DNA from: Pieris napi
Lineage: Eukaryota > Arthropoda > Insecta > Lepidoptera > Pieridae
Length of the DNA stretch: 64,000 nucleotides
Direction: 5' to 3'
Assembly (NCBI RefSeq): GCF_905475465.1
Contig: NC_062241.1
Span: 4,650,001 to 4,714,000, forward strand
Shown here piece after piece: positions 1 through 10,880 of the stretch. Under the pieces are notes generated by a model. That model searched no databases. It was not told the origin of the DNA and saw nothing but the letters and a program-made list of their open reading frames with translations. How positions within the stretch are numbered: the first letter of the stretch is position 1; every line of letters begins with the position of its first letter. The position numbers and the translations under genes were made by a program.

Positions 1-164
1 AGGTAAATGAAATGCTTGAAATATATATTTTTTTCATAAAATATTTGTTTTCGAGTTACGGAAAATATATCATCGATTTATCTTACTTACGAATCCTTCG
101 AGCCGGACTATTAACCGTAAAATGATATTAATATACAGGCTTTTAATATATATTTATGTTACAG

Positions 165-2247
165 GTTGAAATAGTGGTACAGGTTGATAAAGAACCGACA
201 AAAGTTGAAGAAACACCGGAAGTGAAGCAAACTAGCAGTAACCTACCGGATGTTACGCTCACCGGAGAACCTAAGGAGGTACAAGAAAAAGATGAGGTTA
301 GCAAGTATTCTTTTTATTAACGAATGTTCGATCTATCTATTTCTATCACTATTTAGCTATTGTAAGTGCAAATATGTCAATAATTATCTTCCATTATAAA
401 ACACCTTATTTCATTATTAAACAAATCTATATATATAAAAAGAAAATGGTGTTCGTTTGAGGCTCTTTCACGCTTAAACCACTGATCGTATCGACATGAA
501 ACTACCACCATTCGATGCGATGGCTATTTATTTTTTTAATTCCAACGTTCCTTCATTTTGTTATTGCTGTTTTACTTTTATGAAAATTTATCCATACGGA
601 CTTCACATTGCGGAAACATTCGGGGAGGCTTCCTAGAACCTCTAAACGTCAACATCTGTTAAAAACTCGATTTTCGAAATATTTCAATTTTCTTAGCGGG
701 AAGTTAAAAAGAAGAATAATAAAAATATGAAAAAAAATAAAATAATGAATCATAAAATTTGTTTTAATTCGTCCAGCAAAGCGGGCGCGAAACGGCTAGT
801 TTTATATATATACATATATATATATATGTATTACATATATGAAATAACTTGCATTTAACTAATTATCTCTATATGTTTTATTTATTACACCTTTAGTAAA
901 AGATTTAATTATAAAATGTTTAAAAGTAGTTCAAATATTTATAGTATATATGCTGCTTTTAGATAGATGTTTGTAAAGTCCAGAGGTATTTATGCGTCGG
1001 TACCATTGATATTTTCTATTAGGAAAGAGTTCCTATGTCCAAGATTAAAAAGCGTCAATAATTTATTTATTTATTTATTAATACTTCGTTGCAATAACAT
1101 ATTAAAATTGACAAAATTAAATGAAAAGGAGGGCAACTGGCGGCCTTATCGCTTTCGAGCGATCTCTTCCAGACAACCACTATCCACTAATCTATCTGAG
1201 GTTCGAGAAATACGTCAAGAAGAAGATTTTTTTCATTTAGATGTCGCGACAGCCAACCATAGTGGTATCTCCCGTTGGGTGGGAGAATGAGATAGCAGAG
1301 GGAGAGGGAGATGATGACGACGGATATATAGCGCGAGCGTTGTACGACTACCAAGCCGCAGCCCCTGATGAGATATCTTTTGACCCGGACGATATTATTA
1401 CTAATATTGTTATGGTATGGAAATAGTTCTAGATTATGTTAATTTTTACACTTATTAAAATTTTATACAAAAAACAGGGTGCGTGTACTTATGTACACGC
1501 GTAAGAAGTTATACTTCTTTGGCATTATTAAAAATAGTTTTTGATTGCATGCAAATAATTAATTACAATTAAAAAATCAAAGACTGGAAAAGGAGTCACT
1601 ATATTCAATAAAGTTCAGTTTACATTTGAAAAATTAAATAAATTAATATTTATTTTCTTACATTAAGTGTAACATAAATTCTATTATTATTCGAATGTTG
1701 TTTTTAAATTATGTCCAATGCCGTAGCATCTTCCGTGGGCAACTTCATTCTGTTAATTTTGTATCACGGTGCGCGCGCATCGTAAAATTTAACTCTCATC
1801 AATTTTTCATAACGCGCCTAAAGAAGTATGACTTCAATAATTAAGTTAAAATGATTTTGATATATTTATTTTATTGCATAAGGGCAAAGCAATTATTGGT
1901 TATTTGAGGTCTACACGTAACTATTGAAAGTTTAGAAATAAATGATTAATGTTAATTATTTTTAAATGTTGTTTATTCAATACGAGTTTTACCTCTTCAA
2001 GTTTTTTCCGGCGTTTTTAAGTTTATTGGTTCGACTATTTATTTTAATCGACTTAAAAAAATATTGTAAGAGGTAATTCTGTGTATTTTTGTATATCACA
2101 GCTGTATATGCAAGTTACTTAAAGTTAATAGTAGAAGTTACTACAAACTAAATTTATTTTCAGATCGATGAAGGCTGGTGGCAGGGCCTGTGTAAAGGCC
2201 AGTACGGTCTCTTCCCAGCTAATTACGTGCAATTGCAAGATAAATAA
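165..2247 (+). CDS. Cortactin: Cortactin-like actin regulator, C-terminal exons with SH3 domain (5' part off window)
   Basis: Three coding exons are visible: 165-296, 1241-1414 and 2164-2247, all phase 0 with AG/GT borders. The window itself opens on a splice donor (AG|GTAAAT at 1-8), so earlier exons lie to the left. The first exon encodes an acidic, Lys/Pro-rich linker. The second starts a new SH3 domain (RALYDYQAAAPDEISFDPDD) after a Glu/Asp-rich stretch. The third completes it with DEGWWQGLCKGQYGLFPANY and ends at a TAA. The CKGxYGLFPANYV ending and the DEISFDPDDIITNI stretch fit cortactin better than drebrin-like/Abp1 proteins, whose SH3 domains usually have a GPDG insertion there. Cortactin binds F-actin and Arp2/3, and its SH3 recruits WASP-family, dynamin-type and other Pro-rich partners at the cell cortex. 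The F-actin repeats expected upstream are not in this window, so the assignment rests on the SH3. The first exon could instead end at 278, where a second in-phase donor exists. Confidence 0.85.
426..799 (+). mobile_element. Non-autonomous Helitron, copy 1
   Basis: The element starts TCTATATATATAAAA directly after an A and ends with GC-rich sequence GGGCGCGAAACGGCTAG directly before a T. These are the TC...CTAG termini and A/T target of Helitrons. A second copy of the same family, closely similar across most of its length, lies at 52687-52998, which fixes both boundaries. It sits in a cortactin intron and has no coding capacity. Confidence 0.8.
1040..1200 (+). repeat. Dispersed repeat, probable LINE 3' end
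   Basis: The stretch with TTATTTATTAATACTTCG, then GGCGGCCTTATCGC and CGATCTCTTCCAGACAACC, recurs in related form at 31240-31375 and, shortened, at 38535-38582. It ends about 40 bases before the SH3 exon at 1241. The class is inferred only from the dispersed recurrence. Confidence 0.45.
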
Positions 2248-2451
2248 ACATTCCCTTTCATATCGCTGTTAAAACTTTGAAATCTTTAGGAATTGTTAAG
2301 ATTTATAAGATTTTTAGTAAAGCCATTCTCAATAGGTACTTTACGGATTGCTAAGCAACAAACTAGGCTGTTGAGATTAGCTGATATTTATAGCATTTAT
2401 GAATTTAGAATTTAAATAGTGACATAACCTCAAATCATGGAATTAACGAAC

Positions 2452-2457
2452 AATAAA
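2452..2457 (+). terminator. Poly(A) signal of the cortactin-like gene
   Basis: AATAAA lies about 205 bases after the stop codon at 2247, the first canonical hexamer downstream in an AT-rich 3' region. Confidence 0.5.
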
Positions 2458-2689
2458 GTATAATATGCCTAAGTATAAATTTTTATACTCACGTGGATTT
2501 TGTGTATTCAACATTGTTATTTTATATGATGATAATATTACAGAGTATTAATATTTGAATTGTTTGTTTTAGAAACCCTTCTTCAAATAAATATTATCAA
2601 ATAATTAAACTAATAATTATAAGATAATGTTGCCAGATATTTCGTTTATTTTGAAAATCAACACGGATTTTTATATTAGTTACATATTA

Positions 2690-2850
2690 TTGTTGTTTAA
2701 ATTCCAAACAGTGCACATTTCGCCGTCTCTTCATTGCAATTTTATTTTATTTTCTATACTTACCGGAAACAATTGTTTCGTCGGGAATCGAATCCACGAC
2801 CTCTGGGTTATACGTCAATGCGTTAACTCAGTCCCATCACATCTTGACAG
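2690..2850 (-). repeat. tRNA-derived SINE fragment
   Basis: Read on the minus strand there is a tRNA-like B box (GGATTCGATTCCC) preceded by an A-box-like region about 35 bases upstream. No complete cloverleaf forms, so this is a SINE head rather than a tRNA gene. The rest of the intergenic stretch 2458-3035 shows no gene. Confidence 0.4.
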
Positions 2851-3035
2851 TTGACACATACCACAGACTAATTTATTGTTGACGCTATGGACCCTGCAAC
2901 AAAACTGCCAAAAACTTCTGATCTGAGAGGTACACTAAATCATCAATCAAAAATGACACGACTCAAAATATTTGTGGAATAAAAACGAAATGTGAAAGTC
3001 CCTGATTATAAATAAATTTTAGTGTAAGAATTGGA

Positions 3036-4001
3036 ATGCTCACAATAGTATTCTTTATTATCACATTAGCACACACAAAATGCGAAGTAGATCGCCGTAT
3101 AATAACTACTTTGCGGTATTCAAAATCTTACGTAAAACCATTCGTTGTGAATGGAAAGCCTGCTGTGGTCGGTGAGGTACCTTACCTAGTGTCGATCAAA
3201 GAGCCAATAAGGAGACTAGGTCATGGTAGAATTATTTGGAAGAATCTGTGTGGAGGCAGCATTATAGATGAACTTCGAGTTTTGACAGCCGCACATTGCT
3301 TTGAAGGAAATCAATTCTATTATTATAGACACCCGGAATTGTTACGACTCGTCGCAGGTAATTTACGCACTGATTTGACGCATTCTGGACGTACAGAGAC
3401 TACCATAATAAGCCAATGGAGGAATATTGACCGAGTTATTCTGCACAGGCACTTCAACTTTCCCGACAATGATATCGCTCTGGTGTTTGCTGATGTCAAA
3501 TGGAGTTTTTTACGTAACGTGGACTATATTGTGCCGGCTAGTGTCAATAAAGATTACCCCCAAACGTGTAGATCAGCTGGGTATGGTAGGATTGGCCCCC
3601 AGTTGAGTGATATGATATCTCCGTCACTTCTTGTTGCACAAATCTACGTTCTCACTAGATGGCACTGTACTAAAATGTGGGAGATGAATATGAACTCTTT
3701 TGTATGTACGGATTCGTCCGTCACAGATATTTCTAGGGGCGATTCTGGTGGGCCCTTGGCATGTAGAGGAACTTTGGATCCCCAAGAGGAGAACCAGAGA
3801 GAATTGTTGGTGGGAGTTGTAAGTGGCAAGAATTTTGATAAAACATCTATTTATACACGAGTTTCTGCGTATAGGGATTGGATTGATAGAAATGGAAGTG
3901 TTATTATATTACATAATCTGTTTGTGGCTTTAATTACACTTTTGATAGTAATATATCATTTCTTTTCATTCCAACTGATAATGTCTGTCTTTATAGTTTG
4001 A
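3036..4001 (+). CDS. Trypsin-like serine protease, single exon, with a hydrophobic C-terminal tail
   Basis: A 321-residue intact ORF of the S1A (chymotrypsin) family. Residues 1-16 are a secretory signal peptide (hydrophobic core VFFIITLA). The triad is His87 in TAAHC, Asp146 in DNDIAL and Ser237 in GDSGGP. The residue six before the Ser is Asp231, the position that sets trypsin-like cleavage after Arg/Lys. Oddities: the usual Cys just before the active Ser (chymotrypsin 191) is Ser233, and its partner (220) is also missing, so that disulfide is lost as a pair. The mature start VVNG (37-40) follows Phe36 rather than Arg/Lys, so activation cannot be by a trypsin-like cut there. Residues 289-321 form a hydrophobic tail that could be a membrane anchor or GPI signal. 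There are no introns, unlike most insect trypsins. Start: first ATG, giving the signal peptide. The substrate is unknown. Confidence 0.85.
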   Translation: MLTIVFFIITLAHTKCEVDRRIITTLRYSKSYVKPFVVNGKPAVVGEVPYLVSIKEPIRRLGHGRIIWKNLCGGSIIDELRVLTAAHCFEGNQFYYYRHPELLRLVAGNLRTDLTHSGRTETTIISQWRNIDRVILHRHFNFPDNDIALVFADVKWSFLRNVDYIVPASVNKDYPQTCRSAGYGRIGPQLSDMISPSLLVAQIYVLTRWHCTKMWEMNMNSFVCTDSSVTDISRGDSGGPLACRGTLDPQEENQRELLVGVVSGKNFDKTSIYTRVSAYRDWIDRNGSVIILHNLFVALITLLIVIYHFFSFQLIMSVFIV

Positions 4002-4975
4002 CCTTAAAACGCATATAAGTACTTAAAAAACCCAATGGCACTGCAACCCTTGGTGTCATATTCTTATCTGTTTGTGATATTTTTTTGTATAAACAACTAT
4101 GTATTAATTAATAATTATGCTATCGATAAAGTATCCATTGGTGTACAGCCTGAATTCCTACTACTAAAAAACGACTGAAAAATTAAATGATTAACCATCG
4201 ATAATTATTTTAGAACACGACAGTAGTGCACTGTGCAAGTTACATGAATATATTTATTTATTGGTTACCGCCGCTATAAATCAGTTAATTTTTTTTTTCT
4301 TTTTTTCCTATGATCGTTTCGGATTAAAATATACAGTAGGAATCGCCGGATTTAGGTAATAAATTAATTGAGGTTACCGTTGAAAAAAAACAAAACACCA
4401 AAATATTATGTAGAAATGGGTCTGCCCCATGACTAATTGACTTACGGGCTCCCATTAAACACCAAAATATAAAAGTTGAGTTACCTAATACTAATCGTTG
4501 TTTGAAAATCGGAGAAAAATTAAATAATTAAGAACTTATTACACCAAAACATCATCTAAAAGTCAGACGAGAGACTTGTTAGCATAATTCGGTTCGCTTG
4601 TCCATTTTGACGTTTTGTGATAAGATGTGAGCGACGCCATATTATTTTTTTAAAGCTGTATGTTTATATTCATAGTATTTTATATGAGCGATAAAATCTA
4701 TGAATATCTAACACCTGTTAAGATTTAAATATATATGTATGAGAATGAACGATTAATGCATCCGTTAGGAAAACGTATGGAAATATGATTACTGGCGCCC
4801 GTATTCTGTGTAGAAGATAGAATTATTTAACTTGGTGGAAAAATAAGTAATTAAAAAAATTCTTTACCAAAAACGTAAAGGTATAAAATAAATTGTATTG
4901 TCACACAAAACATTTTACACGCTTGTGGAGGAAGGGTTTACTTCCAAAGTAAAGCGCCAGTGGCAAAGGTCATAG

Positions 4976-4997
4976 TTATATATATATATATATATAT
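4976..4997. repeat. (TA)n microsatellite
   Basis: An uninterrupted TA dinucleotide tract. Confidence 0.8.
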
Positions 4998-6112
4998 CCA
5001 TAGAGGTCGGGATGATTTCGTTAGTACGTTTCGGGATATGACGACATCTCAGTGATTGTAGGTGTCGCTACACACATATAAATACGATGAATACTCAAAA
5101 TAAGCTCAGCTTCTTACATCCACAAAATTAAGCAGAATATATCATAACGCCTTATTTAATAGGAAACACTAATAAGATCTGAATTAGATGACGACTCAAC
5201 TTCTTAAATATTTTTACATGGCCCAAAAAGATTATTTAATTTAAGGTCTAAAAATAATGTTTAGTTTATAGGAATGTTTATATATATTCTGTTTAGGAAT
5301 GCTTCGTGACCTTTCCGCCATTTCATTATACATACAATATTCAGTGAAGAATTTTCAATAAAATGTATCGTACTGTAATATTAGAAATATAATATTTATT
5401 GACATCACTCAATGGTATGCACTTATTGCATTTTTGTATTGCAAAAGGAGTTTCTATGAATGTTACCTACGCATCTACGTGAATTTTAATATACTTTCTA
5501 AAAAATTGCTGAATGTCCATTAATATTATTAAAATCAGGTTGTCGCTTTGGTGTGATGGTGTTAACATAATCTTGCGATTGTAAAAAGTTGCATACGCAC
5601 TTAAATACAATTATAGTTTATCATGTCACGTACCTACAGATAAAACAATTAAACCACTTCAATTTATCATTGTAATAATGATATGACATTATCATTAAAA
5701 GCTTGCAAACGTTTCATTTAGATTAAAAATAATGTTACAATTTACTGCCCACCTACGTTTTCCTGTTTCGTTTTTCTTTTTGAACAGATAATTGCCTAAA
5801 ACGTTTAACTTGAGTTTTTTATGTCACTAACATCAACACGGTCGCCAATGAAACACATGGTAAGTAATTTACAAAAGGTGGTTCGAGGCCGCCGCATACA
5901 ATCCTGCCGACACTTAATTGTGGCTGAACCACTTCAAAATTCATAGTTCTTGGATATTTTTTATTGAAAAGATACCAATAATAAGTTATCAGGAACCAAT
6001 TCTATCTTGATTATCTATCTTACGCGATAGCGAAACATTTTGGACATGCCTCGACACACATTTTTGACCTACCTAGGGGCTGACAAAAATAACGTAAGTC
6101 AATAATTATAGA

Positions 6113-6340
6113 AAACTAGTGGACCCGACAGACGTTGTCCTGCATGATATTTCAAGCGATTAGTAAAGCAAAGTATGAAAGTACCGACTGCAGCGCCATA
6201 TGGCGGGCTTATTTGTGAATCTAAACCATTCCCAGATCCCCTTGAACACACACAAAAAATTTCATCAAAATCGGTCCAGTCGTTTGAGAGAAGTTTAGTG
6301 ACATACACACTCACAGAAGAATTATATATATAAAGATTAG
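6113..6340 (+). repeat. Dispersed repeat, 'GACCCGACAGACGTTGT' family
   Basis: Begins CTAGTGGACCCGACAGACG and ends with AAATTTCATCAAAATCGGTC, then a short TATA-rich tail. Related copies with the same head and tail motifs lie at 36050-36225 (head only) and 36515-36822. It resembles widespread insect non-LTR 3' ends, but the class is not certain. Confidence 0.55.
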
Positions 6341-7907
6341 GGACCTGTCCTGAAAATTAAATAGCATTAGAAACCCGCGCACCTTTATTACACCATGTTT
6401 TGCATTGAACTTTATTCAAATATCAACAAGTTTTCACCAAGCCCAACCGCAGAATCATAACTCTATGAATTAGTATGCATAAGCAAGACGAGCCGAGCCA
6501 TTCATCACCACCCCTTTTGCGAATAAACAAACACTAATTACTTTTAAAAACTCAAACGAATTTAAGAAGCTATTAAGATTGCGAGTTTTAGTTTAATTTG
6601 AATTATTATAAATGAGTATTTGAATAACATTAAAGAGCAAAGGGTGCATTCATAAACCAGAAGTCGTGCGTGCGTACCCCGTCGCCCATTTTTCCTTTAT
6701 ATGTCGGAATCACTACTTGCTCGTACAGTAATGGAAACGTGATGAAACGAAATGTCAAACGACGTTTGACAGGCACAGAGTTTGTTGCCTAAAAAGAAAA
6801 AAGTACCAAATAAACAGATGTATAAACATAATACCCCCAACGAATAGTTGCGCGAGTTAGCTATTATTTGAATAATTGTATGCATATCGTATACATATAG
6901 GTGGAGGATAAATTGGCCTAAAAATTCAGAGAAAAATGTAGAAAATTTTAAAACTGATGACGTCAAGCACAATTTAAAAGTTGTAACATATTGGGACATC
7001 AAAAAATCAAATTATTATAACTTAAAACAAATTCAATTAAAGAAATTGTAAATTTCATTTCTTTAACATGCTTGTCAATTAGCTAAACAAGATTTTCTCT
7101 TTAAATAGCATTAAAGATTTAATAAAACTACCACCACGTGTTACATGGAGGTGAAATTAACCTTTACTGAGTTGAACTGAGAATATAAAATTCGTTTTCT
7201 TACATTTTCGCGGGGTTAGCGTGCGTCACAAAACATCGTTAGGAAAGTTGTGCACTGAAATGCTAGCAAAGCAGCATTCTGACTATTCCAATAAGCTCTC
7301 AACGAGGCGTAGGGCATACTGTAAATATTGAAATCATATCACTATACTAATACAGAACTAAAAATTTGTAATAATTGAAATTTTGTAATCAGTCTTCAGT
7401 GTTGGTCTAACGTCATCGATTTATAGGCTTAAGACATCTTGGTTTCTTGATTAATTGCATACATAGAAAGAAGTACAGTATAGCATATTCACACACACAC
7501 ATATATAAACACTTCCTTAGGGTTGCAAAATGCGCCTAGCTACTTGGATACATTGTTCTATGTGAAAGGCAATACAAGCTAAAATTGATCGTATAGTCTT
7601 TAATAAAAAAATACATTCTGATGGGGAAGACACAAACATTTGTCGAATATCATATAAGTATAATAATAACACATTAAATAACTTAAAGAAAAACTTGAAC
7701 GAATTGTTCAATTTGACGTGATTTTCTTAAATATCAGCAAGTGTAAGATGATCCTAACATTACGGACTACTGGTCATTTGTTTTAATCAACAGTTCATTG
7801 GAAGCAAAGCCTTCACTACGTTTAGAGTGGAGTTGTATTGACTTTACAGATTATTAACTTTTGTACCTTATAGGGAAACGAAAATACCATCGAATTAGAA
7901 ACAAAAT

Positions 7908-8040
7908 TATATAGTATTGTCTTTGATTGACATAACTTTTACACATTTAAATAAAAAACTGTTTTGACCGGATTGAAGTTATGTATTATTATAAATTTAC
8001 AACTATTTAACATAATTTTAAATTTATCCGACGTTTCGCG
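7908..8040 (+). repeat. Relic arm of a fold-back MITE
   Basis: The stretch TATTGTCTTTGATTGACATA through CCGGATTGAAGTTATGTATT and on to CCGACG matches the left arm of the element at 45390-45585. The right arm is replaced here by other sequence, including a motif reading GTGCGTGGTCACGGTGACTG. Confidence 0.6.
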
Positions 8041-8142
8041 TGCTTTACAGCGTGCGTGGTCACGGTGACTGAAGACAAAAGATGTTGAATGTCAAAAAGT
8101 ATCACAGCTGCAGAGAAAGTTGCATTATCTGTATTTATTTCC

Positions 8143-8195
8143 CCGGAGTTGGTATCGACTAAAACCCTCCATCTTTTAGTCGATACCAACTCCGG
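8143..8195. repeat. Perfect 22-base inverted repeat (hairpin)
   Basis: Arms 8143-8164 and 8174-8195 are exact reverse complements (CCGGAGTTGGTATCGACT + AAAA) with a 9-base loop. Confidence 0.9.
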
Positions 8196-9032
8196 GTATC
8201 GGATGTTTATTTATTTAAACAAAATTATAATATGGAAAAATACTCACACATTTAATTATTTTATTTAAAATGGAGCCCAAAATCAATAATCTGTTTCAAT
8301 TAATATAGACATTTCCAGCCAATAAAGAGTGAAAAGTATCTATAATACAATATTATCTCTCGCGGATATATTGAGATATTTCAAAAATAATTTTAAATTG
8401 ATACTTTAACGTTAATATCCAGCGTCACTATAAGCCCATTAGTCTTCCCTGGTCTCAGTTCTTACTAATAGCCAAATAGTTGATAACCCATTGTGTCTGT
8501 CACTCATTTTAATCCATCAAAAACTTTTGTTTCACAACACACGATGCAAGTTTGTGATAACAATAATATATATTCTATCCCTTGGAGACATATTCGCTTA
8601 GCTAATGCTCCATCAACACCATATGGCGATAAGGAAGGTCGAATCTGTTTACAGCAGGCACAAGTACTTCTAGTACTTCTCTGAACCTACTATACTAAAA
8701 TCATATATGGTGTAAGGTGCCTTAGAATTTCAAGTAAATTTGTAAAGTGTAAAAAAATAATTTTATTAGATTGGCGATTTATTTATTAAATCATGTTGGT
8801 TATAAAAAATATGTTGGTTTCATAGCCCAGTGTTTGTATCACTTGATATTTTGATAATAGACGCTCCTAAATTTCATCAAAATGGGTAAAATTAGCGCTT
8901 TATTGGCACTCGCTGCGTTTATATCTCTTTGGTTACAAAAGGAAAGAATAACCTTTAGAAATGATTATAATATAACGGTTATAACTATTGTCACCTGTTA
9001 CACAAACTTTATAATTACTAAATATTAAAATT

Positions 9033-9540
9033 CAGTGGAATCTCGATAACTCGAATGTAAAGGGAAATGCAAAAAAAGGTTAGGCTTAACGAGTTTTCGA
9101 CTTACAGAAGCACGATGTCTATGTGTATTTTTCGATTTGTGGAATTTGAATAAGAATTCAACTTAAGTTAATAATATTTTTACATATTAAAACGAATTAC
9201 ATATTAATTAAGTAAACTGATAACTAAAAAATATATGAACGTATTCATTCATTACACGTGTGAAAGACAAAAACAATAGATTACAAGCTCCGAACCCGAA
9301 TATTCATTTTAGATTTTATTGCCATTATTTCGGAGAATTCCAAGTAGGACGTCATTATATTTTATTAATTACGACTTACGTTTACGTTTTGAGATTCGAG
9401 TTATAGAGTATAAATATGTATTAGCAATACTTCGTAGGGAAATAACATTTTGCTCGAGTTACAAAGTCTAAATGAAAGGTTCAGCGAAAGGGAATGGCAG
9501 TTTTCGACTTAACGAGGTTCAAGTTATCGAGATTTCTCTG
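9033..9540. mobile_element. Tigger/pogo-type non-autonomous DNA transposon
   Basis: The left end is CAGTGGAATCTCGATAACTC and the right end is its imperfect inverse (GTTATCGAGATTTCTCTG). Inside, both ends continue with matching 'AACGAG...TTTCGACTTA' and 'AAAGGGAA' motifs. CAGT-GGAA-CTCGATAACTCGAA is characteristic of pogo/Tigger termini in the Tc1/mariner superfamily. The right flank is TA. There is no transposase ORF. Confidence 0.7.
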
Positions 9541-10800
9541 TATATTAATTATGTGAATTGTAAAAAAATCTAAACACGTGCAGGAAAGACGTAAATCACA
9601 TTTAATATGACAAACACGGCTTTTATTATGAATAACGTTTAAATAACGTTGAAACCGAACTTTAGCTTTAATATAAATGAATTATATACAGTATAAGATC
9701 ACTCAGTTGTTTTGAACGTTAAATTCAATCCATGATTGTGTACTTGTACAAAGCTTCATTAAGTATTTCGGTTTAAAAAATTTAATACAATTATCTCTAT
9801 CACATTTGGCTAAGTTGATTGCTTAGCGTAGCTTCAGCGTTAACGTCGGCTATTACTAAAGAAGTAAATTAGTTACAATTTTAGTTTACTAAGTAAAGGG
9901 TCGTAGTAACATCTGTGGAATGTTAATTCCAGCCTGGGAAACAAAGCCAAGGAGGTAAATTTATTTATGGACCTTAAAGATCGTTTTGGTTCATGAAACT
10001 AAGCTGCATATTGGTAATATGAGCTTTGTTTAAGCAATTCTAAGGCTTATGTTTTACCTCATTTTAGGCTAAACTGAAGAAAATTTTTTTTATTAAATAA
10101 TAATTCCTTTCATATAAACATTGTCGATACATTTTTGTATATTATATGAATCATATACTAATTCAATTTTATTATACTATACGTTTTAAAAGCTAAATAA
10201 TTTAACATCTCGTTCTATGTCATGAATAGTATTTTATATATAAGTGTCGTAAACCGAATAAACTTTCTAAGTTATAATAAAACTTTAAAATATAAATTTT
10301 ATGTTTTAGTGGTAATTGACACATTCTTTACTGAACTCATAAAGTTCATCAATTAAAATAAAACCGTTAAAAATGTTGTATTCCATTGTAATTCCATTGA
10401 ACCTGTATATAAATATACATAGATATATAGTTTATGTAGTATTTTTATTTATTATATACACTCTCATATCTCAATATATTGTAAGTTGAATGTTATAATT
10501 ATGCTAATTCAAATACACACTTCTATCGAAAATAATCTAAGCAATGCATTCAGCATTATCTTAATCTTAAAAACTGGGTTAATTTTATTAACATTTTTAA
10601 TTATAAAATGTTTCATAAAATTCATAGAGTATAAAGTCTGGCCCACTCATTAAGGCTTTAACTGTTCATTTTGTCTTTACCTTTAGTATTAAATACTTGA
10701 CATTTAAAATTTGTTGACTTTTTTGATCGCGAGGATTTTACTTGTAACTATTGTGTACGTAAAAGCTATTATGCATTGGGCGGCGCGTTGGGCGGTGCCG
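9541..10800. other. Intergenic DNA upstream of myosuppressin
   Basis: AT-rich, with no recognisable gene. Regulatory sequence for myosuppressin may lie here, but I cannot name specific sites apart from the core promoter at 10807. Confidence 0.5.
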
Positions 10801-10806
10801 CCCAAA

Positions 10807-10813
10807 TATAAAG
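10807..10813 (+). promoter_or_regulatory. Ms: TATA box of the myosuppressin gene
   Basis: TATAAAG sits in a locally GC-rich block (about 10780-10880) and lies 74 bases before the start codon. Transcription starting about 30 bases downstream (around 10837) would give a 5' leader of roughly 40-45 bases before ATG 10881. Neuropeptide genes commonly have such TATA promoters. Confidence 0.7.
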
Positions 10814-10880
10814 CCCGTAGAGCGGACTACGCCGCACTTGTAGCGTCGATCGTCGCCGTAGAACCACCGTAGCAGTTACA

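Larger units (their letters stand above)
4002..9032. other. Gene-poor intergenic DNA
   Basis: I find no splice-bounded or recognisable coding sequence here. The stretch is AT-rich and contains a (TA)n run at 4976-4997, a dispersed repeat at 6113-6340, a fold-back-family relic at 7908-8040 and a perfect hairpin at 8143-8195. Short ORFs in it have no family resemblance. Confidence 0.6.

Noticed and set aside
967..1290. 107-codon ORF as a gene
   Set aside because: It crosses a dispersed repeat and overlaps the SH3 exon of cortactin in another frame. The SH3 frame starting at 1241 is the real one.
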